Shown: positions 1 through 8,611 of the stretch, piece by piece
Layout of the letters: each line of letters starts with the position of its first letter
How positions within the stretch are numbered: the first letter of the stretch is position 1
Origin: a virus
Virus record (IMG/VR): IMGVR_UViG_3300027418_000503
Location: 1 to 22,334 of that record
DNA length: 22,334 nt
Direction: 5' to 3' (one strand)
Notes under the pieces: generated by a model
The model's input: the letters and a program-made list of their open reading frames with translations, nothing else
Database searches by the model: none
Told to the model about the DNA's origin: nothing
Made by a program: the position numbers and the translations under genes

Positions 1-1
1 T

Positions 2-862
2 TGGATTGAGTCACCATTTTTCAACCAACTATTAGAAAAATCAGATTTAACTGATAAACAAAAAGAAGATTGTAAATTTTACAATGAAAATGGTTACCTT
101 GTTATAGATTTAGAATTAACTGATGATGAGATTTCACCAATAGTTAATGACATGTATAATGCATTGGACGATGAAAAAACAAAATATCATGCTGACCATT
201 TTCAATACACAGAAAGTAAAAGAGTTTTTGAATATTGGAGAAATAGTGACTCAATTGCTAATTTAACAATTCACCCTAATATTATTAATACCCTTAGTTA
301 TTTATATGGAAAAACACCATTCCCATTTTCAACAATTAATTTTGTTAAAGGTAGTAATCAACCACTTCATAGCGATACAATACATTTTCACACAATACCT
401 CACCTTTGGATGGTTGGTGTATGGATTGCGTTTGAAGATGTTGACGAAACTAATGGTACTTTAAGAATTGTACCAGGAAGTCATAAATGGCCAGTATATG
501 AATATCACAATCTTAATTTACCACACCCTGATACCATTGAAAATGGTGAGGCTCACAATTATAAAATATATGAAGATTTTTTAGTTGAGTTAATAAAAAG
601 TAAAAACGCTTCTGAAAAAAATATAAAATTAAAAAAAGGTCAGGCGTTAATATGGGCTGCTAATATGCTACACGGAGGTTGTAATGTTGAAGGTGTAACA
701 GATTTAAATAAAACAAGATTAACTCAAGCAAACCACTACTTTTTTGAGGGGTGTTCTAAGCACTACCACCCAATGTTTTCAAGACCATTAGACGGACAAT
801 ATGCACTTAAATGGTGTAACGATGACAATAACATTAAAACTTACTTAAATAATAAAAAATGA
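2..862 (+). CDS. Phytanoyl-CoA dioxygenase (PhyH)-family 2-oxoglutarate/Fe(II) oxygenase, 5'-partial
   Basis: The frame is open from base 2, so the start lies left of the window; the ATG at 152 is internal. Residues before it (FYNENGYLVID) match the typical PhyH N-terminus. Counting from base 2, the probable iron ligands are His123 and Asp125 (HSD) with a distal His224 (LHGG), and Arg239 is a candidate 2-oxoglutarate-binding residue. About 286 residues are visible, a normal family length. PhyH enzymes hydroxylate small molecules or biosynthetic intermediates in the cytoplasm using O2 and 2-oxoglutarate. The stop overlaps the next start as ATGA (859-862), so it is cotranslated with a DegT-like gene and gmd. 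A role in modifying a sugar or glycan precursor is inferred from context; the substrate is unknown. Confidence 0.8.
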   Translation, partial: WIESPFFNQLLEKSDLTDKQKEDCKFYNENGYLVIDLELTDDEISPIVNDMYNALDDEKTKYHADHFQYTESKRVFEYWRNSDSIANLTIHPNIINTLSYLYGKTPFPFSTINFVKGSNQPLHSDTIHFHTIPHLWMVGVWIAFEDVDETNGTLRIVPGSHKWPVYEYHNLNLPHPDTIENGEAHNYKIYEDFLVELIKSKNASEKNIKLKKGQALIWAANMLHGGCNVEGVTDLNKTRLTQANHYFFEGCSKHYHPMFSRPLDGQYALKWCNDDNNIKTYLNNKK

Positions 863-1458
863 ACTTTGAGGTAGTTTCAACTTTTGAAAATAAAATTTCG
901 GAATTTTTTGGTGCTTCGTATGCTGTTGCGGTTGATAGTTGTACACACGGATTAGAATTATGTTTAAGACACACCAACGAAACCAAAATTAATGTACCTA
1001 AAAGAACTTATTTATCAGTACCATTTTTAGCTGAAAAAATTGGTTTAAAAAGAGAATGGAGAGATGATGATTGGGAAAAATATTATACCATAAATTATGG
1101 TGATAAAAGAATTATAGATGCCGCTGTATTATGGGAAAAAAATAGTTATATTCCTAATACCTTTATGTGTATTAGTTTCCAATATCAAAAACATCTTTCA
1201 TTGGGTAGAGGTGGTGTAATTTTAATTGATAATGAATCTGATTATATTTCATTGAAAAAAATGTCTTATGATGGAAGATTACCAAATATACCTTGGCGAG
1301 ACCAAGACATTGACACAGTTGGTTTTCACTATTACATGACACCAGAAACAGCACAATTAGGATTGGATAAACTACAGACGGCAATAGATACACCACCAAG
1401 ACAATGGGTGGTTACTGATTGGCCAGATTTAACAGAAATGCAAATCTTTAAAAAATAA
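859..1458 (+). CDS. Short DegT/DnrJ/EryC1/StrS-type aminotransferase-like protein
   Basis: The N-terminus (EFFGASYAVAVDSCTHGLEL, residues 15-34) is the classic start of DegT-family PLP sugar aminotransferases. Asp87 in IIDAA fits the Asp that contacts the pyridine nitrogen of PLP, and Lys111 in SFQYQKHLSLGRGG fits the Schiff-base lysine. The protein is only 199 residues against about 370 for the full family, so much of the large domain and the C-terminal small domain are reduced or missing. The stop is clean and the next gene follows after one base, so this looks like a stable short form and not a frameshifted remnant. Next to gmd, the expected chemistry is 4-amination of GDP-4-keto-6-deoxymannose (perosamine synthase type). 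Activity of the short form is uncertain. Confidence 0.7.
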   Translation: MNFEVVSTFENKISEFFGASYAVAVDSCTHGLELCLRHTNETKINVPKRTYLSVPFLAEKIGLKREWRDDDWEKYYTINYGDKRIIDAAVLWEKNSYIPNTFMCISFQYQKHLSLGRGGVILIDNESDYISLKKMSYDGRLPNIPWRDQDIDTVGFHYYMTPETAQLGLDKLQTAIDTPPRQWVVTDWPDLTEMQIFKK

Positions 1459-1459
1459 T

Positions 1460-2470
1460 ATGAAAAAAGCGTTTATAACAGGTATCAACGGTCAGGACGG
1501 TTCATACTTGTCAGAATATTTATTATCCTTAGGATATGAAGTTCATGGTATTGTCAGAAGAAATTCCGTACCAGAACATCAACAAAGTCGTATTGAAACC
1601 ATAAAAGATAGAATGCACGTTTACTATGGTGACGTATTGGACCAAACAAATTTACAAAAATTATTAGATAAAATACAACCAGATGAGATTTATAACTTGG
1701 CGGCACAAAGCCACGTTAGAATTAGTTTTGATATTCCTGAATTTACATTACAAACAAATTCAAGTGGTGTTTTAAATATATTAGAGGCGTATAGAAGAAG
1801 TTGCCCAACCGCAAAATTTTATCAAGCGTCATCATCTGAAATGTTTGGTAATTCAGTGGATAATGATGGGTTCCAAAGAGAAACAACACCTATGACACCA
1901 GTGTCGCCATATGGATGTTCTAAATTGTGTGGATATTCATTAGTTAGAAACTATAGAAGAGCCTATGGGTTACATGCTGTTAATGGAATATTATTTAATC
2001 ACGAATCACCAAGACGAGGTTCAAATTTTATTACAAATAAAGTTGTTAAAACTGCTGTTGAAATTAAACACGGTATTAAAGATAAGTTAGTTGTTGGTAA
2101 TATGGACTCGTACCGAGATTGGGGTCATTCTAAAGATTATGTCAGAGCGATGCACTCAATGTTAAACCACCATACCCCTGACGATTTTGTTGTTTCAACA
2201 ATGGTGACACATTCTGTTAGAGAAATGATTGATTATGTTTTTACAAAATTAGGTTTGGATTATACAAAATATGTAATTCAAGACCAAGAATTTATGAGAC
2301 CCGAAGAATTAAAATACCTTAAAGGTGACTCAACTAAAATGAGAAAAGAATTTGGGTGGGAACCTGAATATTCATTTGAATCTTTAATGGATGAAATGAT
2401 TGAACATTGGGAAGAACAAATTAGAATTAATAATATTATTGATAAACACTCAAAAAATAGTGAAAATTAA
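1460..2470 (+). CDS. gmd: GDP-mannose 4,6-dehydratase
   Basis: This is an NADP-dependent short-chain (extended SDR) enzyme that converts GDP-mannose to GDP-4-keto-6-deoxymannose, the branch point to fucose, rhamnose and perosamine. Visible motifs are the Rossmann glycine motif GINGQDG (8-14), the RR NADP-binding pair near residues 33-34, SSSE (124-127), the catalytic Tyr151/Lys155 pair (YGCSK) and NHESPRRG (180-187). The 336-residue length is close to the usual 340-370. It starts one base after the DegT-like gene and overlaps the following glycosyltransferase, so the four genes probably share one transcript. The substrate would come from the host GDP-mannose pool, since no mannose-activating gene is visible here. 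Confidence 0.95.
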   Translation: MKKAFITGINGQDGSYLSEYLLSLGYEVHGIVRRNSVPEHQQSRIETIKDRMHVYYGDVLDQTNLQKLLDKIQPDEIYNLAAQSHVRISFDIPEFTLQTNSSGVLNILEAYRRSCPTAKFYQASSSEMFGNSVDNDGFQRETTPMTPVSPYGCSKLCGYSLVRNYRRAYGLHAVNGILFNHESPRRGSNFITNKVVKTAVEIKHGIKDKLVVGNMDSYRDWGHSKDYVRAMHSMLNHHTPDDFVVSTMVTHSVREMIDYVFTKLGLDYTKYVIQDQEFMRPEELKYLKGDSTKMRKEFGWEPEYSFESLMDEMIEHWEEQIRINNIIDKHSKNSEN

Positions 2471-3509
2471 AATTGTTTTTTATTCACATACAATTGATTA
2501 CGCTGGTACTTGGAGGTCCCACGAACAAATATTACTTAATTTAAATAAAAACATATTTCAACCATATGTGTTGTATAATCAAAATGTTAATCACAATAGA
2601 TTAAATTTTGTTATAGAAAATTTAGGTAATGAATATGTAATTCCATTTTCAGCATCAACTGAAAAGACAGGTCCTGATTTGGGATATTCTTTTATATCAA
2701 CCAATTTTGAAGAAAAATTATTAGATATTAATCCTGACATAATTCATTACGCACGAAGTGGATACTACGAATGGCCGTTCACAAAAAGATTATCCCCTAT
2801 CCAAATTGAAACGAACATTTTTGGGTTTAAAGATTCAACACCTTTTTTAGATTATTCCATTGCAATTTCAAATACAATTAAAAATATTAGGGGTGGAGCA
2901 AATGAAGTAATTTACAACCCAATACCAAAACCAATTAATAATAATGAAAATTTAAAGAAAGAGTTAAACATTTCTGAAAATACATTTGTCTTAGGTCGTA
3001 TTGGAAGACCCGATAATTTTACACCTATTTCAATAGAATGTGCTAAAATTATGAAAGAATCTAAAATTGATTTTAAATACATTATTATAGGGGCTTGTGA
3101 TTTAATTAAGAACAAAATTAAAGAACTTGATTTGGAAGATTTTTTTATACTTTTAGATACCACTAATGATGATAATTTAATACATAAATTTTACAACACC
3201 ATTGATGTGTTTGCACATTATAGAAGTGATGGTGAAACATTTGGGGTGTCAATCGCCCAATCAATGACTTATGGAAAACCAGTTGTTTCACATATTGCTG
3301 GGTCAAATGGACAATCGGAAATAATTGGGGATTCAGGATTTGTTGTTAAAAATTCTATGGAGTATTTTCTTTCGATATTAAAATTAATAAAAGATAAAAA
3401 TCTATATAAAAATTTATCAGATTTGTCTATTAAAAACAGTGAACAATTCCAAATACAAAATATTATACCTAAAATTGAATCAACTTATTTAAGTTTATTA
3501 AAGAAATGA
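2460..3509 (+). CDS. Glycosyltransferase, GT4-like (GT-B fold)
   Basis: The chosen start is GTG at 2460, which gives MKIKIVFYSHTIDYAG, a normal GT-B N-terminus, and overlaps gmd by 11 bases. The in-frame ATG at 2400 would add 20 low-complexity residues lying over gmd coding sequence and is unlikely. The C-terminal half has the nucleotide-sugar binding region of GT4 enzymes (FVLGRIGRPDNFTP, then DGETFGVSIAQSMTYGKPVV). The usual E-x7-E pair appears as Glu259 and Gln267, so the second acid is replaced. It probably transfers an activated sugar, perhaps the product of gmd and the DegT-like protein, to a glycan or protein. Donor and acceptor are not deducible. It ends as ATGA with the next gene. 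Confidence 0.8.
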   Translation: MKIKIVFYSHTIDYAGTWRSHEQILLNLNKNIFQPYVLYNQNVNHNRLNFVIENLGNEYVIPFSASTEKTGPDLGYSFISTNFEEKLLDINPDIIHYARSGYYEWPFTKRLSPIQIETNIFGFKDSTPFLDYSIAISNTIKNIRGGANEVIYNPIPKPINNNENLKKELNISENTFVLGRIGRPDNFTPISIECAKIMKESKIDFKYIIIGACDLIKNKIKELDLEDFFILLDTTNDDNLIHKFYNTIDVFAHYRSDGETFGVSIAQSMTYGKPVVSHIAGSNGQSEIIGDSGFVVKNSMEYFLSILKLIKDKNLYKNLSDLSIKNSEQFQIQNIIPKIESTYLSLLKK

Positions 3510-4366
3510 AAATATTAATTATACAAGAAAACGGAAGACATCTTGAAAATAGAGAATTTAGAGAGTGTTTTAATTTACAACGAGCCTTATTGAGAAAAAA
3601 TGTGGATACAATTGTTTGGGGTTTAGGACATGATAATTTTAATACTTCTTTCCAACAAATAATAAAAGATATTGATGTTATAATTCTTTTGGAAAACTAT
3701 GAATCAAATGGATGGTTACCTGACTTAAGTAATATTAATAAATTAAAAATATTTTGGAGTATTGATTCACACATGGTGTTAATGAACCATATTACAACTG
3801 TTGTAAAAAATAAAATAGATATTGTTCTTAATGCTATTGAGTCACATCAAAACTACTTTAAAACTTCAAAAACTTTTTACTTTCCAAATGCTTACCCATC
3901 TGATTTAATATCACCAATTGACGGGATTGATAAAAATACATTTTTAGGATTTTGTGGTTCATTGTTAAACCGTTCTGAAATATTAGATAAGTTAGAAAAT
4001 AAATTTGGATTAAAAAAAGATATTTGGAAATTAGGCAATGAAATGATTAAAACAATAAATGGTTATAAAATACATTTTAATAAGACATTATCTAATGATA
4101 TTAATTATAGAATTTTTGAAACTATGGGTTGTAATACTTTGATATTAACAAACCATACCGAAAATATTAATACATTTTTTAATGACATGGAGAACATTGT
4201 CATTTACAACAATGAAACTGAATTGTTTGAAAAATTAAATATATTATTATCAGATAATGATTTAATAAAGAAGATTAGTAATTCAGGATATAAATTAGTT
4301 AAAAACAATCACACATATGATAATCGTGCCGATGTTTTACTTAAAATAATTAGTGATTACATTTAA
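3506..4366 (+). CDS. CgeB/YkvP-like glycosyltransferase
   Basis: The 286-residue protein starts with MKILIIQENGRH, a Rossmann-type strand. It ends with a pattern typical of the CgeB-type glycosyltransferase C-terminal domain (Glyco_trans_1_2): YRIFETMGCNTLILTN around residues 200-215, a run of acidic and hydrophobic positions, then a terminal Tyr-Asp-x-Arg-Ala segment (TYDNRADVLLKII). The N-terminal half has a weaker GT-B pattern. It overlaps the preceding glycosyltransferase by an ATGA junction and is the last gene before a 9-base gap to phoH. Such enzymes in phages are usually taken to glycosylate virion or surface structures. The target here is unknown. Confidence 0.7.
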   Translation: MKILIIQENGRHLENREFRECFNLQRALLRKNVDTIVWGLGHDNFNTSFQQIIKDIDVIILLENYESNGWLPDLSNINKLKIFWSIDSHMVLMNHITTVVKNKIDIVLNAIESHQNYFKTSKTFYFPNAYPSDLISPIDGIDKNTFLGFCGSLLNRSEILDKLENKFGLKKDIWKLGNEMIKTINGYKIHFNKTLSNDINYRIFETMGCNTLILTNHTENINTFFNDMENIVIYNNETELFEKLNILLSDNDLIKKISNSGYKLVKNNHTYDNRADVLLKIISDYI

Positions 4367-4375
4367 TTTTAAATT

Positions 4376-5125
4376 ATGGATAATAAAAAACCGAGAAGAA
4401 ACTCTACAGTATTTGTTGAGGACTCAAACCAACAACACAAGAGTAAAAAAGAAATTATTAGTACTTTAATTAAGAAAAAAACAAAAGATAAATTTTTGTC
4501 AGATAGTCAAAAAGAGTATTATGAAATACTACAAAACAATCAAATAACAATTTGTTCAGGTCCGGCAGGTGTAGGTAAATCATATATTGCAATGAAAGCG
4601 GCTGTTGATTTATTAGCCGACCCCAACAATTCTTACGAAAAATTAATTATTGTAAGACCCGCTGTTGAAGCTGAAGAAAAACTTGGTTCACTACCTGGTA
4701 ATGTTGAAGAAAAATTAGACCCTTATATTTTCCCATCTTACTATCTTTTAAATAAAATTATTGGAAAAGATATTAGGGAAAAATTAAAAAATATGGAAAT
4801 TATTGAGGTTTTTGCTTTGGCGTATATGAGAGGTATGAACATTGATAACTCAATTCTTATTTTTGAAGAAGCTCAAAACTGTACACCAAAACAAATGAAA
4901 CTTCTTTTAACAAGAATTGGATTTAACAGTAAATTTTTTATATCGGGTGATTTAGAACAAACTGACCGATACAAAGACAAAACACATTCAGGATTATGGG
5001 ATGCTTTAGAAAAGTTTAAAAACATTGATGATATTGGAACTTTTACATTTAAAGATTCTGACATTGTTAGAAATGCGATAATTACAAAAATATTAAAAAA
5101 ATACGAAGATGAAGTTCGCTTTTGA
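4376..5125 (+). CDS. phoH: PhoH-like P-loop ATPase
   Basis: The 249-residue protein has a Walker A motif GPAGVGKS (62-69), the PhoH signature around RPAVEAEEKLGSLPGN (94-109) followed by EEKLDPY, a Walker B ILIFEEAQN (160-168) and the sensor-like SGDLEQTD (190-197). The first 40 residues are basic and probably disordered. PhoH-type ATPases are very common in marine and freshwater T4-like phages; proposed roles include RNA metabolism or phosphate stress, and the phage function is not settled. The last 17 bases overlap the next gene, which implies translational coupling with a HAD-like protein. Confidence 0.92.
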   Translation: MDNKKPRRNSTVFVEDSNQQHKSKKEIISTLIKKKTKDKFLSDSQKEYYEILQNNQITICSGPAGVGKSYIAMKAAVDLLADPNNSYEKLIIVRPAVEAEEKLGSLPGNVEEKLDPYIFPSYYLLNKIIGKDIREKLKNMEIIEVFALAYMRGMNIDNSILIFEEAQNCTPKQMKLLLTRIGFNSKFFISGDLEQTDRYKDKTHSGLWDALEKFKNIDDIGTFTFKDSDIVRNAIITKILKKYEDEVRF

Positions 5126-5720
5126 TACTGATGAAGTTTTAAGAGACACAATCTCTAAAATGAAGGCAACTTATGAAAAATTTTTTATTGAGGATTATGT
5201 TTCTGAAGAAGGTGAGGAAGAGTTTGAATATAAAATAATTGAACCTATTACATCACACAAATTTTCAGAACATTTTTTATTTCCATCCGACGGTGATTAT
5301 ATAAATTTTATGTATTTGGATTTCCCTATGAATATTTTTGGACATTCACCGTCAATTTCTGCAAATACGTTTAATATTTTTTCAGAAATTCAAAAAACAG
5401 TTTTATCTAAACGAGATAAATTAAGTGTTATTGGAATGGGAGTTGCAAAAATAAAACCAGCATCTTTATTTTTTTATTCAAAATATGGAATGGAGGCTGA
5501 CAACATACAATTTTATAATAAAAAAACAATAAAGAAAATTTGGTCTAAGTTTGATGTTATTGTTACTGCAAATCCCGACCTACTTGAAATTAAACCTAAA
5601 AATAAAATTTCAATTAAAATTAACACAGAATATAATAAAAATTATCAGTCAGATTTTTCAATAGATTCTATTGAAGGTTTTACTTCGGTATATAATCAAT
5701 TAAAATTAAAACATGCTTAA
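5109..5720 (+). CDS. HAD-superfamily-like protein
   Basis: The 203-residue protein opens with MKFAFDTDEVL, a HAD motif I (Asp6 nucleophile, Asp8 acid/base). Lys116 in AKIKPASLFF could be the motif III lysine, and FDVIVTANPDLL (148-159) resembles the motif IV region. The Ser/Thr expected just upstream of the lysine (motif II) is not obvious: the strand reads VIGMGV (107-112). HAD enzymes of this size are commonly phosphatases or 5'-nucleotidases. The substrate is unknown and the missing motif II residue may mean weak or altered activity. It overlaps phoH by 17 bases and the next small gene by 8 bases. Confidence 0.5.
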   Translation: MKFAFDTDEVLRDTISKMKATYEKFFIEDYVSEEGEEEFEYKIIEPITSHKFSEHFLFPSDGDYINFMYLDFPMNIFGHSPSISANTFNIFSEIQKTVLSKRDKLSVIGMGVAKIKPASLFFYSKYGMEADNIQFYNKKTIKKIWSKFDVIVTANPDLLEIKPKNKISIKINTEYNKNYQSDFSIDSIEGFTSVYNQLKLKHA

Positions 5721-5979
5721 CATATTAGGACAACAATATTACATTGATTTTCAAAAAATTGAAGATTTAATTGCAATCCAACAAACAAACACAGGTGATA
5801 CTGAACAAAATATTAGTATCGTTAAATTTGAGTTAATAAAAACAATGTTAGATGTTGTCTTTTCAGAATCGGGAGATATTGATGAAAAGATGGGTTTAAA
5901 AGGAAGTAATGATTTAACTATTCCTTTTAAAATTGCATTCAACACATTATTAAGATACGGAATAATAGAAACACTATGA
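5713..5979 (+). CDS. Hypothetical protein, 88 aa
   Basis: This small acidic protein is not recognised. It has no signal peptide, membrane segment or Cys pair. It is held between two overlapping neighbours (8 bases with the HAD-like gene, an ATGA junction with the following glycosyltransferase), and this arrangement is the main support that it is real. The second half (residues 40-88) looks helical. No function can be given beyond membership in the phoH-to-sigma operon. Confidence 0.65.
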   Translation: MLNILGQQYYIDFQKIEDLIAIQQTNTGDTEQNISIVKFELIKTMLDVVFSESGDIDEKMGLKGSNDLTIPFKIAFNTLLRYGIIETL

Positions 5980-7031
5980 ATACAGAACTTATAACAAAAT
6001 TAGAACTATCCATTGGTAATCTAAAAGAAAAAAAATCTAGAATATATTTTTTAGTTCAGGATACTAAAGGAAACGCAAAAGCCTCAATTAGAGTGACTTA
6101 TGAAATGGCTTACCATTTGTTTGAAAATGGTTACAACGCAATTATTATGCATGAACAAAGTGACTATAAAGGTGTGTCATCTTGGTTAGATGAGAAATAT
6201 ATGTCATTACCACATAAACCAATTGAAGGTCAAAATTTAGAAATTTCACCTGAAGATTTTATGGTAATACCTGAACTATATGGTCACGTAATGGAACAAG
6301 TTTCAAAATTCCCTTGTGGTAAAATTGTACTTTGTCAATCATATGATTATATAATGGAAACACTAAGTCCTGGTACTTCTTGGTCACAATATGGTTTTTT
6401 AAAATGTATTACAACTAGCGAAGAACAAAAACAGCACTTGGAAAAAATAATGAAGAATGTTTCATTTGACATTATTAAACCAACAATTTCAAGTTCTTTT
6501 GAAAAGAAGTCGGTACCAGCTAAACCAATTGTTTCAGTGCATACCAGAGACCAAAGAGATACTATGAAATTAATTAAAACCTTTTATTTAAAATACCCAC
6601 AATTTAGATGGATTACTTTTAGAGACATGAGAGGTTTGAGTGAATGGGAGTTTGCGTCAATATTAAAAGATTCATTTGTGTCAGTATGGATTGATGATGT
6701 ATCGGGTTTAGGAACTTATCCGTTAGAATCTATGAAAACAGGAACACCCGTTATTGGTAAAATACCTAATTTAAAACCTGAATGGATGACTGAACACAAT
6801 GGTATTTGGACAAATGATACAATTAATATGTCAGATATATTAGCTGAGTTCACACAAAATTGGCTTGAGGATAATATTTCTGAAAAATTGTATGAGTCAG
6901 GTAATGAAACCGCTGAAAAATATACAAACACGGATGATTTTAAATCAAATGTTTTGGAACGTTTTTCATCGTATATAAACACGAGATTAAATAATTTTGA
7001 ATCTCAATTAGAAAAATTAAAAACAAATTAA
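5976..7031 (+). CDS. Glycosyltransferase-like protein (GT-B, GT4-like C-terminal half)
   Basis: The 351-residue protein has an N-terminal Rossmann-like half (RIYFLVQDTKGNAKASIRV, then FENGYNAIIMHEQS). Its C-terminal half resembles glycosyltransferases: a strand-helix after VSVHTRDQRD, then LGTYPLESMKTGTPVIGKI around residues 245-263, which aligns with the donor-binding segment of GT4 enzymes. The first Glu of the usual E-x7-E pair is not present. It sits in the same operon as a GT2-like gene that begins 2 bases downstream, so the pair may act in sequence on one acceptor. The donor sugar is unknown. Confidence is moderate because only the C-terminal pattern is clear. Confidence 0.6.
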   Translation: MNTELITKLELSIGNLKEKKSRIYFLVQDTKGNAKASIRVTYEMAYHLFENGYNAIIMHEQSDYKGVSSWLDEKYMSLPHKPIEGQNLEISPEDFMVIPELYGHVMEQVSKFPCGKIVLCQSYDYIMETLSPGTSWSQYGFLKCITTSEEQKQHLEKIMKNVSFDIIKPTISSSFEKKSVPAKPIVSVHTRDQRDTMKLIKTFYLKYPQFRWITFRDMRGLSEWEFASILKDSFVSVWIDDVSGLGTYPLESMKTGTPVIGKIPNLKPEWMTEHNGIWTNDTINMSDILAEFTQNWLEDNISEKLYESGNETAEKYTNTDDFKSNVLERFSSYINTRLNNFESQLEKLKTN

Positions 7032-7033
7032 TT

Positions 7034-7843
7034 ATGGAAAATAAAGTAGATATTTCAGTTATATTACCAATTGCATCGTCTTTTGGAAAAGATTTTGATA
7101 TTCTTTTTGAAAAGGCTATTGACTCAATTAAAAAACAACAAATTGCAATTAATGAATTAATTATTGTACATTCAGATGAAGAATCATTGTGTAATAAATT
7201 AAATTCATTTGATTTTGGTGATTTAAATGTTGTTAAAGTTTTAAACTCATCAGACCATACCGATTACGCAACTCAAATAAATCTTGGTATTCAAAACGCT
7301 AAATCAAATTGGGTTAGTTTTTTTGAACATGATGATGAATATTCATTTATTTGGTTTAAAAACGTAAACGACTATATCAAATATCATCCCGAGTGTGATG
7401 GGTTTTTACCAATTGTTGTTGATGTTGATGAGACAGATGTGTTTGCGGGTTATACAAATGAAGCAACATTCGCGGCTTCTTTTAACACAGAAATTGGTAT
7501 TTTGACAAACGATTTATTAAACCAATATCAAAATTTTCAAACTAGTGGTATGGTTGTTAAAAAATCAATCTTAGATAATTTTGGTGGGTTTAAAAAATCA
7601 ATGAAATTAACATTTGTTTACGAGTTTCTACTTAGATTGACGTATAATTCTGCTAGAATTATGACAATACCAAGATTAGGATACAAACATGTTAACATGA
7701 GGGAATCATCAATTTTTTGGAGTTATAAAAATGGGAATAATACCCTCACAGATAATGAAGTAAAATTTTGGATTGACACCGCAAAAAAAGAATACTTTTT
7801 TACTAATGACCGTGACATAAAATACGAAGAAACCAATAGTTAA
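7034..7843 (+). CDS. Glycosyltransferase family 2-like protein
   Basis: The 269-residue GT-A-type protein begins with VDISVILPIAS, the first strand of GT2 enzymes. It has LIIVHSDEE at 42-50, and the segment ATQINLGIQNAKSNWVSFFE runs into the acidic metal-site equivalent EHDDE (98-102). The later stretch with SGMVVKKSILDNFGGF and YEFLLRL fits the acceptor-side region of this family. No membrane segment is visible, so it is probably cytosolic. Its stop overlaps the sigma-factor start as TAATG. It probably adds a sugar to a phage or host component; the donor and acceptor cannot be read from the sequence. Confidence 0.75.
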   Translation: MENKVDISVILPIASSFGKDFDILFEKAIDSIKKQQIAINELIIVHSDEESLCNKLNSFDFGDLNVVKVLNSSDHTDYATQINLGIQNAKSNWVSFFEHDDEYSFIWFKNVNDYIKYHPECDGFLPIVVDVDETDVFAGYTNEATFAASFNTEIGILTNDLLNQYQNFQTSGMVVKKSILDNFGGFKKSMKLTFVYEFLLRLTYNSARIMTIPRLGYKHVNMRESSIFWSYKNGNNTLTDNEVKFWIDTAKKEYFFTNDRDIKYEETNS

Positions 7844-8598
7844 TGTTAACTGCCGAAGCAATTCAAAGCGGAACCACAGAATCCGTAGACGAAAAAAGTA
7901 GTAAAAAAGTTAAGTCAGTTAATTATTTTGACGTAAGGGAAGAAACTGCTGTTGTTATGTTTTTGCAGGCGGAAACAACGAAAGAAAGAAATGAAATTTA
8001 TAATGAGTTTCTCAAAAAACCAATAGAAAAAATGGTTTCTTCTATTATTAGAAGATACAAACTTTATAGAAAGGACATGTCATTTGATGAAATATTAAAT
8101 GATACCCATTCTTTTTTAATCACAAAATCAGACAAATTTATACCAGATAAGAATAAGAAAGCTTATTCTTATTTTGGTACTATTTGTAAAAACTATTTGA
8201 TGGGTCAAATTATAAAAGACCAAAAAGATACAAATAGAAAAGTATCTTATGAAGATATTTCATCAAGTTTAGAGGAAAGACCTGATTTGGTTTATTATAT
8301 TGAAAATGATGTTGTTGAAAGTGATAAAATTATATTGGATTATATTAAACAACTAAAAACTTTTATTGATGTATCATCGTTAAATGAAAATGAAGTAAAA
8401 CTAGGGTATGCTCTTTTAGAACTATTTGAAAATTACGATTCAATTTTTATTGGCAATGATAATAAAAAATTTAACAAGAATTTAGTACTAATGTCTATTC
8501 GTGAAATGACAAATCTTTCAACAAAAGAAATTAGATTAAGTATGAAAAAATATAAGAAATTATATTTTGACTTTGTTAAAAGCATTGATAACAGATAA
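7843..8598 (+). CDS. 55: gp55-like RNA polymerase sigma factor for late transcription
   Basis: The 251-residue protein has a sigma region 2-like core at about residues 60-125 (FDEILNDTHSFLITKSDKF, then KNKKAYSYFGTICKNYLMGQ). This is the pattern of T4-type late sigma factors in marine and Bacteroidetes phages, where the YFGTICKNYL helix lies in the promoter-melting and -10 contact region. It is longer than T4 gp55 (185 aa), with an extra basic C-terminal half. In T4 this factor with the clamp gp45 directs host RNA polymerase to TATAAATA late promoters. It lies directly upstream of the structural genes, and a related octamer recurs before late genes here. The family call is from memory of motifs, not alignment. 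Confidence 0.65.
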   Translation: MLTAEAIQSGTTESVDEKSSKKVKSVNYFDVREETAVVMFLQAETTKERNEIYNEFLKKPIEKMVSSIIRRYKLYRKDMSFDEILNDTHSFLITKSDKFIPDKNKKAYSYFGTICKNYLMGQIIKDQKDTNRKVSYEDISSSLEERPDLVYYIENDVVESDKIILDYIKQLKTFIDVSSLNENEVKLGYALLELFENYDSIFIGNDNKKFNKNLVLMSIREMTNLSTKEIRLSMKKYKKLYFDFVKSIDNR

Positions 8599-8611
8599 AA
8601 TCCGTTATTAA

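Noticed and set aside
152-154. ATG as start of the PhyH gene
   Set aside because: The frame stays open to base 2 and the residues before the ATG match the family N-terminus, so the gene is partial.
2400-2402. ATG as start of the first GT4-like gene
   Set aside because: It would add 20 unusual residues over gmd; GTG at 2460 gives a normal N-terminus.
2-7843. DNA hypermodification system (oxygenase plus glycosyltransferases, as with modified bases in T-even phages)
   Set aside because: The oxygenase is of PhyH type beside sugar-nucleotide genes, and no nucleotide hydroxymethylase or known DNA glucosyltransferase is seen; glycan synthesis is simpler.
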